Source: Chryseobacterium sp. 3008163 (GTDB lineage: Bacteria > Bacteroidota > Bacteroidia > Flavobacteriales > Weeksellaceae). Taken from it: 64,000 bases of DNA. The stretch lies in assembly GCF_003669035.1 (NCBI RefSeq), contig NZ_CP033070.1, positions 2,728,001-2,792,000 on the forward strand, in the 5' to 3' direction. Under the pieces are notes generated by a model, which did not search any database, had not been told where the DNA came from, and saw nothing but the letters and a program-made list of their open reading frames with translations. Each line of letters begins with the position of its first letter. The stretch's first letter is position 1. Positions 20,952-28,402 of this stretch are shown one piece after another. The translations under genes and the position numbers were made by a program.

Positions 20952-21489
20952 AATGCAAGATATAGAAATCAAATTAAGTAAAAAGAAATTAATATTTCTT
21001 TTATTATTGGCAATAGGGTTTGTTATTATTAGTTCGTTATTTATTATAAATCCCTCTTATTTTGTGAGCTTTATAACACGTAGTGAAAAAGTAATCTTTT
21101 TAATTGGTGTTTTAGGAACTGTAGTATTTGGAATTGCTTCCATATTATTATTTATAAAGTTATTTGATAATAAACTTGGATTAGTTATAAATAAAGAAGG
21201 AATACTAGATAATACAAACTTTAGTTCTATAGGTTTGATAAAGTGGGTTGATGTTACCAATATTAGAATAGAAAAAGTTATGTCAACAAAGTTTTTATTA
21301 ATTGAAGTTATTAATCCTAATGAGTACATAGAAAAAGCAAACACAATAAAAAAACTCTCATTAAAACAAAATATGAAAACTTATAACACCCCTATAACTC
21401 TGACATCTGTAGGGCTTCAACATAGTTTTGAAGACTTGAGTAAAATTATATTTGAGTCTTGGGAAAAATACAAAAGCCAATCTATTTAA
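20944..21489 (+). CDS. Two-helix membrane protein, STM3941-like candidate immunity protein
   Basis: A 181-residue protein with two hydrophobic helices near residues 14-35 and 48-70, then a soluble beta-rich domain (LGLVINKEGILDNTNFSSIG, IKWVDVTNIRIEKV). This architecture matches the STM3941 family of small inner-membrane proteins often found after polymorphic toxins. The ATG at 20944 overlaps the orphan Rhs frame by eight bases; another in-frame ATG lies at 20953. An inner-membrane antidote fits a tip that looks membrane-active. It lies directly before a hairpin and a terminator, so it closes the cassette. Immunity is inferred from position and family. Confidence 0.65.
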   Translation: MNKMQDIEIKLSKKKLIFLLLLAIGFVIISSLFIINPSYFVSFITRSEKVIFLIGVLGTVVFGIASILLFIKLFDNKLGLVINKEGILDNTNFSSIGLIKWVDVTNIRIEKVMSTKFLLIEVINPNEYIEKANTIKKLSLKQNMKTYNTPITLTSVGLQHSFEDLSKIIFESWEKYKSQSI

Positions 21490-21505
21490 TTTTAGCACCC
21501 CCTCG

Positions 21506-21532
21506 CTACCGCACGATTGCATCGTGTGGTAG
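21506..21532. repeat. 12-bp perfect hairpin at end of the Rhs cassette
   Basis: CTACCGCACGAT and its exact complement around a TGC loop, 17 bases after the immunity-like gene. It has no T tract and is followed by a separate true terminator, so it is probably not one itself. It may mark a cassette boundary. Confidence 0.55.
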
Positions 21533-21540
21533 ATAATAAA

Positions 21541-21570
21541 AAAACCCATCGCAATTGCGATGGGTTTTTT
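21541..21570. terminator. Bidirectional terminator closing the Rhs island
   Basis: A perfect palindrome AAAACCCATCGC-AATT-GCGATGGGTTTT followed by more T residues, with A residues upstream. It separates the plus-strand island from the minus-strand cbb3 operon and can serve both. Confidence 0.85.
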
Positions 21571-21572
21571 TA

Positions 21573-21821
21573 TTATAAAGCAGCAATATTTTTCTGCAGA
21601 TAATCTTTAAAACGTTTTTTGGAAACGAAAGTTTCAATGAGTTTTAGGAGAATGTTTTTTTCTTCGGTGTCGAGTTCGTTGATGAGTTTTAGCTGTTCCA
21701 GAACTGCGGTATCTTCCATAGAAACTTCGTTGGGAACATTATTTTTTTCATTGAAGAAAATAATATCGTCAACGGAAATCCCGAAATGTTTAACGACAAA
21801 AACCAATTTATCAGCAAGCAT
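21573..21821 (-). pseudogene. C-terminal remnant of an XRE-type regulator
   Basis: An 82-residue frame (MLADKLVFVVKHFGISVDDIIF ... LDTEEKNILLKLIETFVSKKR). The segment HFGISVDDIIF matches the end of an XRE helix-turn-helix domain, and the LDTEEKNILLKLIE helix matches the tail of Bacteroidota XRE regulators. The DNA-binding helices themselves are missing: an in-frame stop lies about 20 bases upstream, next to the end of the TauE/SafE gene. It is either a truncated regulator or a short protein of other function. It is listed as a remnant with moderate certainty. Confidence 0.5.
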
Positions 21822-21839
21822 AATCGCTTCAATGATAAA

Positions 21840-22604
21840 TCAATGACAATTCGCATTATGAGGATGCGTGCTGTGATCTCCCGGCAAATGACATTCGCCT
21901 ACATTGTCTTTTGAAATGGTCATTGCTTCAGCTCTTGGTGAGATGTAAGGGATTCCCAATTCTAAACCTCTCAGAATAAATAATCCTCCCAAAATAATCA
22001 TAATCATAGGAATTGCTTTTAAAATCTTTAGTCTGAAAGCCTGATTCATCAGGTTTCCGACCAAAACTACTGCAAACATGAACGGAAGGGTGCCTAAACC
22101 AAATAAAGCCATATATGAAGCCCCTTGTAAGATTCCTCCGGCTGCTAAGCTTGCCGTTAATGCCATGTAAACCATTCCACAAGGAAGAAATCCGTTGAGA
22201 ACTCCTGTGGTGAATCTTGAGCGGTAATCTGCTTTCTGTAAAAGTTTTCCTAAGTTTGATTTTACTGAAAATAGAAATTTAGATAAAAAAGGAATTTTTG
22301 AAGCAAAGTCTTTTCCTCCAAATGAAAATAAAGCCATTACAATTAATAAAATTCCGACAGCAATTGTTAAATACTGCTGAAATCCTGCCATTTCAAATCC
22401 CTCACCAATAATTCCTAAAATTCCACCTAATAATGAATAGGTGAAAATTCTTCCGAACTGATAGGTTAAGTTTTGAAGATAAAAATTGGTCGCTTGTTTT
22501 TTGGTTAATCCCATCGACAAAGCAATCGGGCCGCACATTCCGATACAATGGAAACCGGAAGCAAAGCCTAAAGCAATCGCCGATACCACAAATGCTATTT
22601 CCAT
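21840..22604 (-). CDS. Sulfite exporter TauE/SafE (DsbD_2)-type membrane protein of cbb3 cluster
   Basis: A 254-residue protein with six or seven membrane helices. Near residue 20 it has HCIGMCGPIALSMG, the metal-binding signature of the DsbD_2 branch often found in cbb3 oxidase clusters. NGFLPCGMVYMAL near residue 137 is the matching second half. The C-terminus is His- and Cys-rich (ECHLPGDHSTHPHNANCH), suggesting copper or zinc binding. A role in copper handling for oxidase assembly is likely. Its start overlaps the end of ccoH by ten bases, so it is the last intact gene of the operon. Confidence 0.8.
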   Translation of the reverse strand: MEIAFVVSAIALGFASGFHCIGMCGPIALSMGLTKKQATNFYLQNLTYQFGRIFTYSLLGGILGIIGEGFEMAGFQQYLTIAVGILLIVMALFSFGGKDFASKIPFLSKFLFSVKSNLGKLLQKADYRSRFTTGVLNGFLPCGMVYMALTASLAAGGILQGASYMALFGLGTLPFMFAVVLVGNLMNQAFRLKILKAIPMIMIILGGLFILRGLELGIPYISPRAEAMTISKDNVGECHLPGDHSTHPHNANCH

Positions 22605-23047
22605 ATTACATCATAATCGAGTCGGTAGTCTGTCTTGTTGGTAGTCCACATCAATCGCAACGTATAATTTCCTTTCGTTAAAACTCTTGCAGGAATAAAA
22701 AATGACTGATTAGCGTCAAGTTGCTCAGATCTTTTGATGTCTAAATTCTGATCGTCTGATCTGTTCAGCACAAATTTTATGTTTGAATTTGCGTTGTTGA
22801 TATTTTTTGGGAAAGTCAATTTAATTCCCTCCGCATTCTGAGAAAAGGCTGGCTTTTCTTTAATGGTATCTGCTCTTTTCTTAGCATCGATTACCGATTG
22901 GTATTCTAATTCTTCTTCGTAATACTTATCAGTTACCATTTCCGAGTTCTTCTGTCCGTTCGGAAATAAAAACAGCATTGATAAAATAAATATAATAAAA
23001 GAACCGAGCGCCAAAAATACGCCGTGTCCCCAAGTGAAATTTTTCAT
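22595..23047 (-). CDS. ccoH: cbb3 oxidase assembly protein CcoH/FixH
   Basis: A 150-residue protein with one N-terminal membrane helix (WGHGVFLALGSFIIFILSMLF) and a periplasmic beta domain, the FixH layout. YYEEELEYQSVIDAKKRA matches the conserved segment after the helix in this family. CcoH helps stabilise and mature the cbb3 oxidase. It lies 12 bases downstream of ccoG and overlaps the next gene by ten bases, so all three are co-transcribed. Confidence 0.88.
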   Translation of the reverse strand: MKNFTWGHGVFLALGSFIIFILSMLFLFPNGQKNSEMVTDKYYEEELEYQSVIDAKKRADTIKEKPAFSQNAEGIKLTFPKNINNANSNIKFVLNRSDDQNLDIKRSEQLDANQSFFIPARVLTKGNYTLRLMWTTNKTDYRLDYDVIWK

Positions 23048-23059
23048 TCCTTAAAAAAT

Positions 23060-24514
23060 TTAAAATTGTAATTTAAATGGTCCTTCAAAATAAGTCTCAT
23101 AAGAATCGATAAGCTCGCCCTTCATATCGTAAACTCCGATTTTGATGTTTTGCTTAGACAGTTTCATGGCATTTTCCGGGAAGCTGATGTTGATGGTTCC
23201 CTTGGTAATCTTATCTCTGGCAACCGTAATTTTGCTTGATGCACTGTAGCTGATTTCACCTTGTGCAGGTTCAATGACTTTGATGGTCACGATTTTTTTA
23301 TCGTTGGTTTTATTCAGGAAGGTATAGTTGTAGGTATTGGTAATTTTTCCTTCTCTTACAAAGAATGTGCTTCCGGCTGGTTTAATGAATTTTGCTTCCA
23401 TCTCGCCACGGCTTGACAGTAAATATCCTAAGAATCCTACCAAAAGAATAAGAACAACCGCAAAGCCTTTCATTCTTCCGGTAAATTTGTAAGGTTCTCC
23501 GGTTTCTATTTCTTTTTCTGATGCGTAACGTACAAGACCTTTAGGCAAACCTACCTTTTCCATCACTTCATCACAGGCATCGATACAAGCAGTACAGTTG
23601 ATACATTCCAACTGCTGTCCATCTCTGATGTCGATTCCTGTCGGGCAAACTACTACACACTGGTAACAGTCGATACAGTCACCTTTTCCGGCAACTTTTC
23701 TGTCTTCACCTTTTCTCCATTTAGAACGGTTCTCACCTCTGTTGAAATCGTAAAATACGTTGATGGTTTCTTTATCAATTAAAACACCCTGTAATCTTCC
23801 GTAAGGACAAACCAATGTACAAACCTGTTCTCTGAACCAAGCGAACACAAAGTAAAATGCTGCGGCAAAGAGAATCATTACAATAAAGTTGGTTGGATGT
23901 GCAAATGGCCCTGCTGATATAATCTCTATGACCTGCTCATATCCTACGATGTACATAAACATGAAGTGGGTAATGATTAATGAAATCACGACATAAATCG
24001 ACCACTTTAAACTTCTCTTCCAGATTTTTTCGCTGTTCCATTCTTGTCTGTCCAGCTTCATCTGCTTGTTTCTGTCTCCTTCAATCAGGTATTCTATTTT
24101 ACGAAATATCGATTCCATAAAAATTGTCTGAGGGCATATCCACCCGCAGAAAATTCTTCCGAATGCAATCGTAAAAATAATAATGAAAATAAGAGAAGCA
24201 ATAGCTCCTAAAGTAAGGATGAAAAAATCTTGTGGATAAAAAGGCTGTCCAATGATGAAAAACTCTCTATCGATAACATTAAACAGAAAGAAAGGATTGC
24301 CATTGATTTTGATGAATGGTACTGTAAAATAGACGATTAGTAAGAAGTAACTTACAAAGTCTCTGTAGTTGGTATATTTACCTTTTGGTTTTTTTGGAAA
24401 AACCCATTTTCTCTTTCCGGATTGTTCCATTGTGCCTATAGAATCTCTATAGGTTTCAGGATCTAAAACCTGTCCCTGTCCGCCGCGCAGAATATCTTCT
24501 TCTTTATCTGACAT
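23060..24514 (-). CDS. ccoG: cbb3 oxidase accessory protein CcoG (FixG/RdxA)
   Basis: A 484-residue membrane ferredoxin. Order: a cytoplasmic tail; a helix with FCGWICPQTIFMESIFRKIE, the conserved CxxxCP-containing motif; more helices; VCPYGRLQGVLID; two 4Fe-4S motifs CIDCYQCVVVCPTGIDIRDG and CINCTACIDACDEVM; a last helix; and a periplasmic Ig-like C-terminal domain. In proteobacteria CcoG reduces copper for delivery to the oxidase. A T7 run within this gene is intact, in contrast to the nine broken plus-strand genes. It follows ccoP by about 100 bases. Confidence 0.95.
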   Translation of the reverse strand: MSDKEEDILRGGQGQVLDPETYRDSIGTMEQSGKRKWVFPKKPKGKYTNYRDFVSYFLLIVYFTVPFIKINGNPFFLFNVIDREFFIIGQPFYPQDFFILTLGAIASLIFIIIFTIAFGRIFCGWICPQTIFMESIFRKIEYLIEGDRNKQMKLDRQEWNSEKIWKRSLKWSIYVVISLIITHFMFMYIVGYEQVIEIISAGPFAHPTNFIVMILFAAAFYFVFAWFREQVCTLVCPYGRLQGVLIDKETINVFYDFNRGENRSKWRKGEDRKVAGKGDCIDCYQCVVVCPTGIDIRDGQQLECINCTACIDACDEVMEKVGLPKGLVRYASEKEIETGEPYKFTGRMKGFAVVLILLVGFLGYLLSSRGEMEAKFIKPAGSTFFVREGKITNTYNYTFLNKTNDKKIVTIKVIEPAQGEISYSASSKITVARDKITKGTINISFPENAMKLSKQNIKIGVYDMKGELIDSYETYFEGPFKLQF

Positions 24515-24612
24515 TATAGTTTGGTTTTATTTAAAAAAAGAAAAAACATAATTCGTTACTATTTTTTAATTTAATAACAAATTATGTTTAATCATATATT
24601 TTCAAGTTTTAA

Positions 24613-25491
24613 TTACTTTTTCTCCCACTTAGCTTCATCACCATAAGCTGGTGCTCCGCCTTTGTCTGTTGTAATTGGTGGAAGTTCCTGGTTGATGTGG
24701 TAAACGTAAGCAGCAACATTCTGAATGTCTGTTCCGGTTAATACTCCGTTTTTACCCCAAGCCTGCATTGCAGTTCCTGTTACACCATTTTCTACAACGT
24801 GGAATACGTTTTTGAATAATGTTTTCTCAGGTTGGTTGTGCCAGAAGTTATCTGTCAGGTTAGGACCGATACCTCCTTTACCACCGTCTGAGTGACATGA
24901 TACACAGTTGCTTTTGAAGATTTCTTCACCTGCAGCGATGTTATCTTCAGAAAATACAGCTGTTTCTATTGTTACAGGCGGCTGGCTCTTGTTGTATTCT
25001 TCGATAGATGCCATTTGCTCTTTATACTCAGCATCATATTCGCTCAATGGGTGAGCAAAGTCTGTGAAAGAATATGCACAAATATACACTACACAAAATA
25101 CAGTTCCGAAGTAGAATAATCCTAACCACCATTTTGGTAATTGGTTGTCTAACTCCATAATCCCGTCGAAACCATGGTCAATAAGGATATCTTTTTCTTC
25201 TGTATCAGACTGCTTTTTGAAAGCTGCGTCATACTGTCTCTTTAAGAAAGGAATTTTCTTTTCAGATAAGTACGCTGCTTTTTCTGCGTCAGATAATTTT
25301 TTGAATTTATTATTTTCAATCAAATCTCCGATTGCACTGTGAATGTATGCCAAGATTGCACTGATTGCTACAGTTCCCCAGAAATAAGGTGAAGCTAAAA
25401 ACGAGTAGCTTTGAACAAATAAATAATAAAAAACTATAAGAAGCCCCATTATTATCAAGATGTTTACAAAAACCGGTGTTCTTTGTTTCAT
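24613..25491 (-). CDS. ccoP: cbb3 oxidase subunit III, mono-haem CcoP
   Basis: A 292-residue membrane-anchored cytochrome c when started at the ATG at 25491 (MKQRTPVFVNILIIMG). An in-frame ATG at 25521 would add ten polar residues. Two N-terminal helices, then a CcoP N-terminal domain helix (WWLGLFYFGTVFCVVYICAY), then one class I cytochrome c domain with CVSCH near residue 200 and a Met ligand in GTAMQAWG. Proteobacterial CcoP has two haems; this form has one. It accepts electrons from a c-type carrier and passes them to the CcoO part. Confidence 0.9.
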   Translation of the reverse strand: MKQRTPVFVNILIIMGLLIVFYYLFVQSYSFLASPYFWGTVAISAILAYIHSAIGDLIENNKFKKLSDAEKAAYLSEKKIPFLKRQYDAAFKKQSDTEEKDILIDHGFDGIMELDNQLPKWWLGLFYFGTVFCVVYICAYSFTDFAHPLSEYDAEYKEQMASIEEYNKSQPPVTIETAVFSEDNIAAGEEIFKSNCVSCHSDGGKGGIGPNLTDNFWHNQPEKTLFKNVFHVVENGVTGTAMQAWGKNGVLTGTDIQNVAAYVYHINQELPPITTDKGGAPAYGDEAKWEKK

Positions 25492-25591
25492 AAGTGAATG
25501 TTTATTGTTTTTAAATGTCATATGAAATCACCATCGTCAAAATGTTATTATCAATAACTAGGCTAACGGCGATTTCATAATCAATAATAGT

Positions 25592-25789
25592 TTAATCTTT
25601 TAAATTAAAATCATCTTCATCATCCCCAAGAGGTGCGTTCTCTTCTTCTCTGTAATATTTTTTAGGCCTGCTAAAAACATAAATGATCAAAGCGATGAAG
25701 AACAACATAAAGAAAATCAGAGCCAAAGTTTGATACAAACCTGCATTTTCCGTATTGGATAATATATCTTTAAAGTTCTGAGGAATCAT
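25592..25789 (-). CDS. ccoQ: cbb3 oxidase small subunit CcoQ
   Basis: A 65-residue protein with one helix (LYQTLALIFFMLFFIALIIYVF), a basic SRPKKYYREE stretch and an acidic tail, the CcoQ pattern. It lies between ccoNO and ccoP, 12 bases after ccoNO. CcoQ stabilises the oxidase complex. Confidence 0.85.
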   Translation of the reverse strand: MIPQNFKDILSNTENAGLYQTLALIFFMLFFIALIIYVFSRPKKYYREEENAPLGDDEDDFNLKD

Positions 25790-25801
25790 GAGCTTTTAAT
25801 G

Positions 25802-28063
25802 TTAGTTATTACTAGCTGTTTTTATTTCAGTAGTTTTAATATCTGTACCCAATCTTTGTAGGTAAGAGATCAAAGCTACAATTTCCTTCTTCTCCAATTT
25901 TACGTCTGGTCTTTTAGCGTATTCCGCTTTCAAGTCAGCTGCTTCAGAGTAGATGTCTTTTACAATTTTTGCAGCCTGGTTGTCTGCCCATTTATCTGCA
26001 GAATCAATTTGAGCTTTTGTATAAGGTACATCAAAAGTATTCTTCATCAACTTCATTTTGTCAACCATTTTAGATCTGTCTAGATTAGTTGCAATCAACC
26101 AAGGGTAACGAGGCATGATAGAACCTGCAGAGGTAGATCTTGGGTTATACATGTGTTTGTAATGCCAAGAACTTGGGTTTTTACCACCTTCTCTATGCAA
26201 ATCTGGTCCTGTTCTTTTTGACCCCCAAAGGAAAGGTCTGTCGTAAACAAATTCCCCTGCTTTAGAATACTGTCCGTTTTTACCGTTAAATCTTACAATC
26301 TCGTCTCTGAATGGTCTTACCATCTGAGAGTGACAAGCGTTACAACCTTCACGGATATATAAATCTCTACCTTCTAATTCTAACGGTGAATAAGGCTTCA
26401 CTGCTGAAATCGTCGGCACACTTTTCTTTAATGATAGGGTAGGAATAATCTCTACCATACTTCCTATTGAAATGGTTAGTAATGACAATACAGTTAACAA
26501 CATTGGCATTCTCTCTAACCAAAGGTGGAAACCTTCTCCTTCTTTACGTTTGTTCCCGATATTTGCCAAAGCTGGTGCTTCTGCAGGAACTTCTTTTTGG
26601 AATGATCCCTGTCTAACAGTTTTCCAAACATTCACAACCATTAATAAACCACCCGAAAGATAGAATAAACCTCCTAAGAATCTTAATTTGTAGTAAGGAA
26701 TAATTGCCGTTACAGTATCCAACCAGTTTTTCCATAATAATGTTCCATCTGGGTTGAATTGCTTCCACATTAGACCTTGTGTAAATCCTGCGATGTACAT
26801 TGGTACTGCATAGAAAATGATTCCTAATGTACCTAACCAGAAATGCCAGTTAGCTAATTTTACAGACCACATTTTTGTTCTCCACATAATCGGTACCAAG
26901 TAATAGATAACACCGAATGCCATGAAACCATTCCATCCTAATGCTCCTAAATGTACGTGACCGATAACCCAGTCTGTAAAGTGACCAATTTTGTTGATGT
27001 TTTTTGTTGCTAAAAGTGGTCCTTCAAACGTTGCCATACCATAACAAGTAACTGCAACTACGAAGAATTTCAAAATAGGATTTTCTCTTACTTTATCCCA
27101 AGCTCCTCTTAGTGTAAGAAGACCATTCAACATCCCTCCCCAAGACGGTGCGATTAGCATAATTGAGAAACCAGTTCCCACTGCCTGCGCCCATGCTGGT
27201 AAAGCTGTATACTGAAGGTGGTGAGGACCAGCCCAAATATATACGAAGATCAATGACCAAAAGTGAATAATCGATAATTTATATGAAAATACAGGTCTGT
27301 CTGCTGCTTTAGGCAAGAAATAATACATTAAACCTAAAACCGGAGTCGTCAATACGAATGCAACCGCATTGTGACCGTACCACCATTGTACGATAGCATC
27401 TTTTGCTCCTGCATATGCTGAATAAGATTTCCAGCCAGAGAAAGATAAAGGTACTTCAAGATTGTTGAAGATGTGAAGCATCGCTACGGCAACCCAAGTT
27501 CCAAGATAGAACCAAATGGCTACGTAAAGGTGTCTTACTCTTCTTTTCTTAATGGTTAAAATCATGTTTACACCGAAGATAATCCAAGATACGGCAATCA
27601 AGATATCGATTGGCCATTCGTGCTCAGCATATTCTTTTGAAGTGTTGATCCCCATAAAGAAGGTGATGTACGTAGCTACAATCATGAACTGCCAAGTCCA
27701 GAAATGAATCCAAGACAGCGTGTCGCTATACATTCTTGTTTTTAATAATCTTTGTGTAGAGTAGTAAACTCCTACATAAACGATATTACATACAAATGCA
27801 AAGATTACTGTCGAGGTGTGCAGCATTCTTATTCTACCAAAACCAAACGCACCGTGTGTGTTGATCAAACCTTGTATGTTACCAGATGATAAACTGTTTA
27901 TCGTTGTATCATCAGTCCCGAAAAAGAATTCAGGAAGCTCAGGGTAGAAAAGCATCAAAGCTGCTGTCAGCCCAAACACGAATCCTATAATCCCAAAAAC
28001 TATGGTCGCGTATAGGAATGCCCGAACAATACTGTTGTCATAACTAAACTTTTGTGTCTCCAT
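25802..28063 (-). CDS. ccoN: Fused CcoN-CcoO, cbb3-type cytochrome c oxidase catalytic subunit
   Basis: A 753-residue fusion. Residues 1 to about 480 are CcoN with twelve helices and the haem-copper ligands, including WWYGHNAVAFVLTTP, GPHHLQYTALPAW and TDWVIGHVHLGALGWNG. A linker helix follows, then CcoO: GRDLYIREGCNACHSQMVRP with one haem c site, SKRTGPDLHREGGKNPSSWH and a Met in SIMPRYPWL. It reduces oxygen to water at low oxygen and pumps protons. Bacteroidota commonly carry this fusion. It is the core of an operon with ccoS just upstream and ccoQ downstream. Confidence 0.96.
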   Translation of the reverse strand: METQKFSYDNSIVRAFLYATIVFGIIGFVFGLTAALMLFYPELPEFFFGTDDTTINSLSSGNIQGLINTHGAFGFGRIRMLHTSTVIFAFVCNIVYVGVYYSTQRLLKTRMYSDTLSWIHFWTWQFMIVATYITFFMGINTSKEYAEHEWPIDILIAVSWIIFGVNMILTIKKRRVRHLYVAIWFYLGTWVAVAMLHIFNNLEVPLSFSGWKSYSAYAGAKDAIVQWWYGHNAVAFVLTTPVLGLMYYFLPKAADRPVFSYKLSIIHFWSLIFVYIWAGPHHLQYTALPAWAQAVGTGFSIMLIAPSWGGMLNGLLTLRGAWDKVRENPILKFFVVAVTCYGMATFEGPLLATKNINKIGHFTDWVIGHVHLGALGWNGFMAFGVIYYLVPIMWRTKMWSVKLANWHFWLGTLGIIFYAVPMYIAGFTQGLMWKQFNPDGTLLWKNWLDTVTAIIPYYKLRFLGGLFYLSGGLLMVVNVWKTVRQGSFQKEVPAEAPALANIGNKRKEGEGFHLWLERMPMLLTVLSLLTISIGSMVEIIPTLSLKKSVPTISAVKPYSPLELEGRDLYIREGCNACHSQMVRPFRDEIVRFNGKNGQYSKAGEFVYDRPFLWGSKRTGPDLHREGGKNPSSWHYKHMYNPRSTSAGSIMPRYPWLIATNLDRSKMVDKMKLMKNTFDVPYTKAQIDSADKWADNQAAKIVKDIYSEAADLKAEYAKRPDVKLEKKEIVALISYLQRLGTDIKTTEIKTASNN

Positions 28064-28068
28064 ATTAA

Positions 28069-28293
28069 CTATTCACTTTTTTCTTCAAATTTATTACTTT
28101 CTCCTTTTTCACTTTTATCGTTCTTGTTGCCAGAATCTTCTTTCTCCTCCTTTATCTCATCATCAAAAAGTATTCTTACAGCCGGTGACTCATCGTCCTC
28201 AAACTGTCCTTTTCTGGCGTTAACTATAAAAACGATCAGGAAAACTGCAGCTAAAGAAACACTGCATAAGATCATTAAATATAGAATATCCAT
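28069..28293 (-). CDS. ccoS: cbb3 oxidase maturation protein CcoS
   Basis: A 74-residue protein with one N-terminal helix (MDILYLMILCSVSLAAVFLIVF), then GQFEDDESPAVRILFDDE, the typical CcoS signature of an acidic patch followed by P-x-x-R-I-L. The tail is longer than usual and highly charged (Glu, Lys, Ser, Asn). CcoS is needed to insert cofactors into CcoN. It is five bases upstream of ccoNO. Confidence 0.9.
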   Translation of the reverse strand: MDILYLMILCSVSLAAVFLIVFIVNARKGQFEDDESPAVRILFDDEIKEEKEDSGNKNDKSEKGESNKFEEKSE

Positions 28294-28324
28294 TAGACAA
28301 CAAAATTAACCTATTTTCGGGGTT

Positions 28325-28356
28325 CAAAATTAGTGAAAAATAATGACATTAATCAC
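28325..28356 (-). promoter_or_regulatory. Candidate promoter and Crp/Fnr-type operator before ccoS
   Basis: On the minus strand a TAATTTTG box (28332-28325) fits TAnnTTTG. Just upstream is GTGATTAATGTCAT (28356-28343), a TGA-N6-TCA palindrome of the kind bound by Crp/Fnr regulators. It lies in the 109-base gap between ccoI and ccoS, and a Crp/Fnr gene lies nearby at 30871. One half-site matches the Fnr consensus better than the other. Confidence 0.4.
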
Positions 28357-28402
28357 GAAATACGGGCTTTGGCTAATTTAAAATCAGTCTAAATAAGGGC
28401 TT

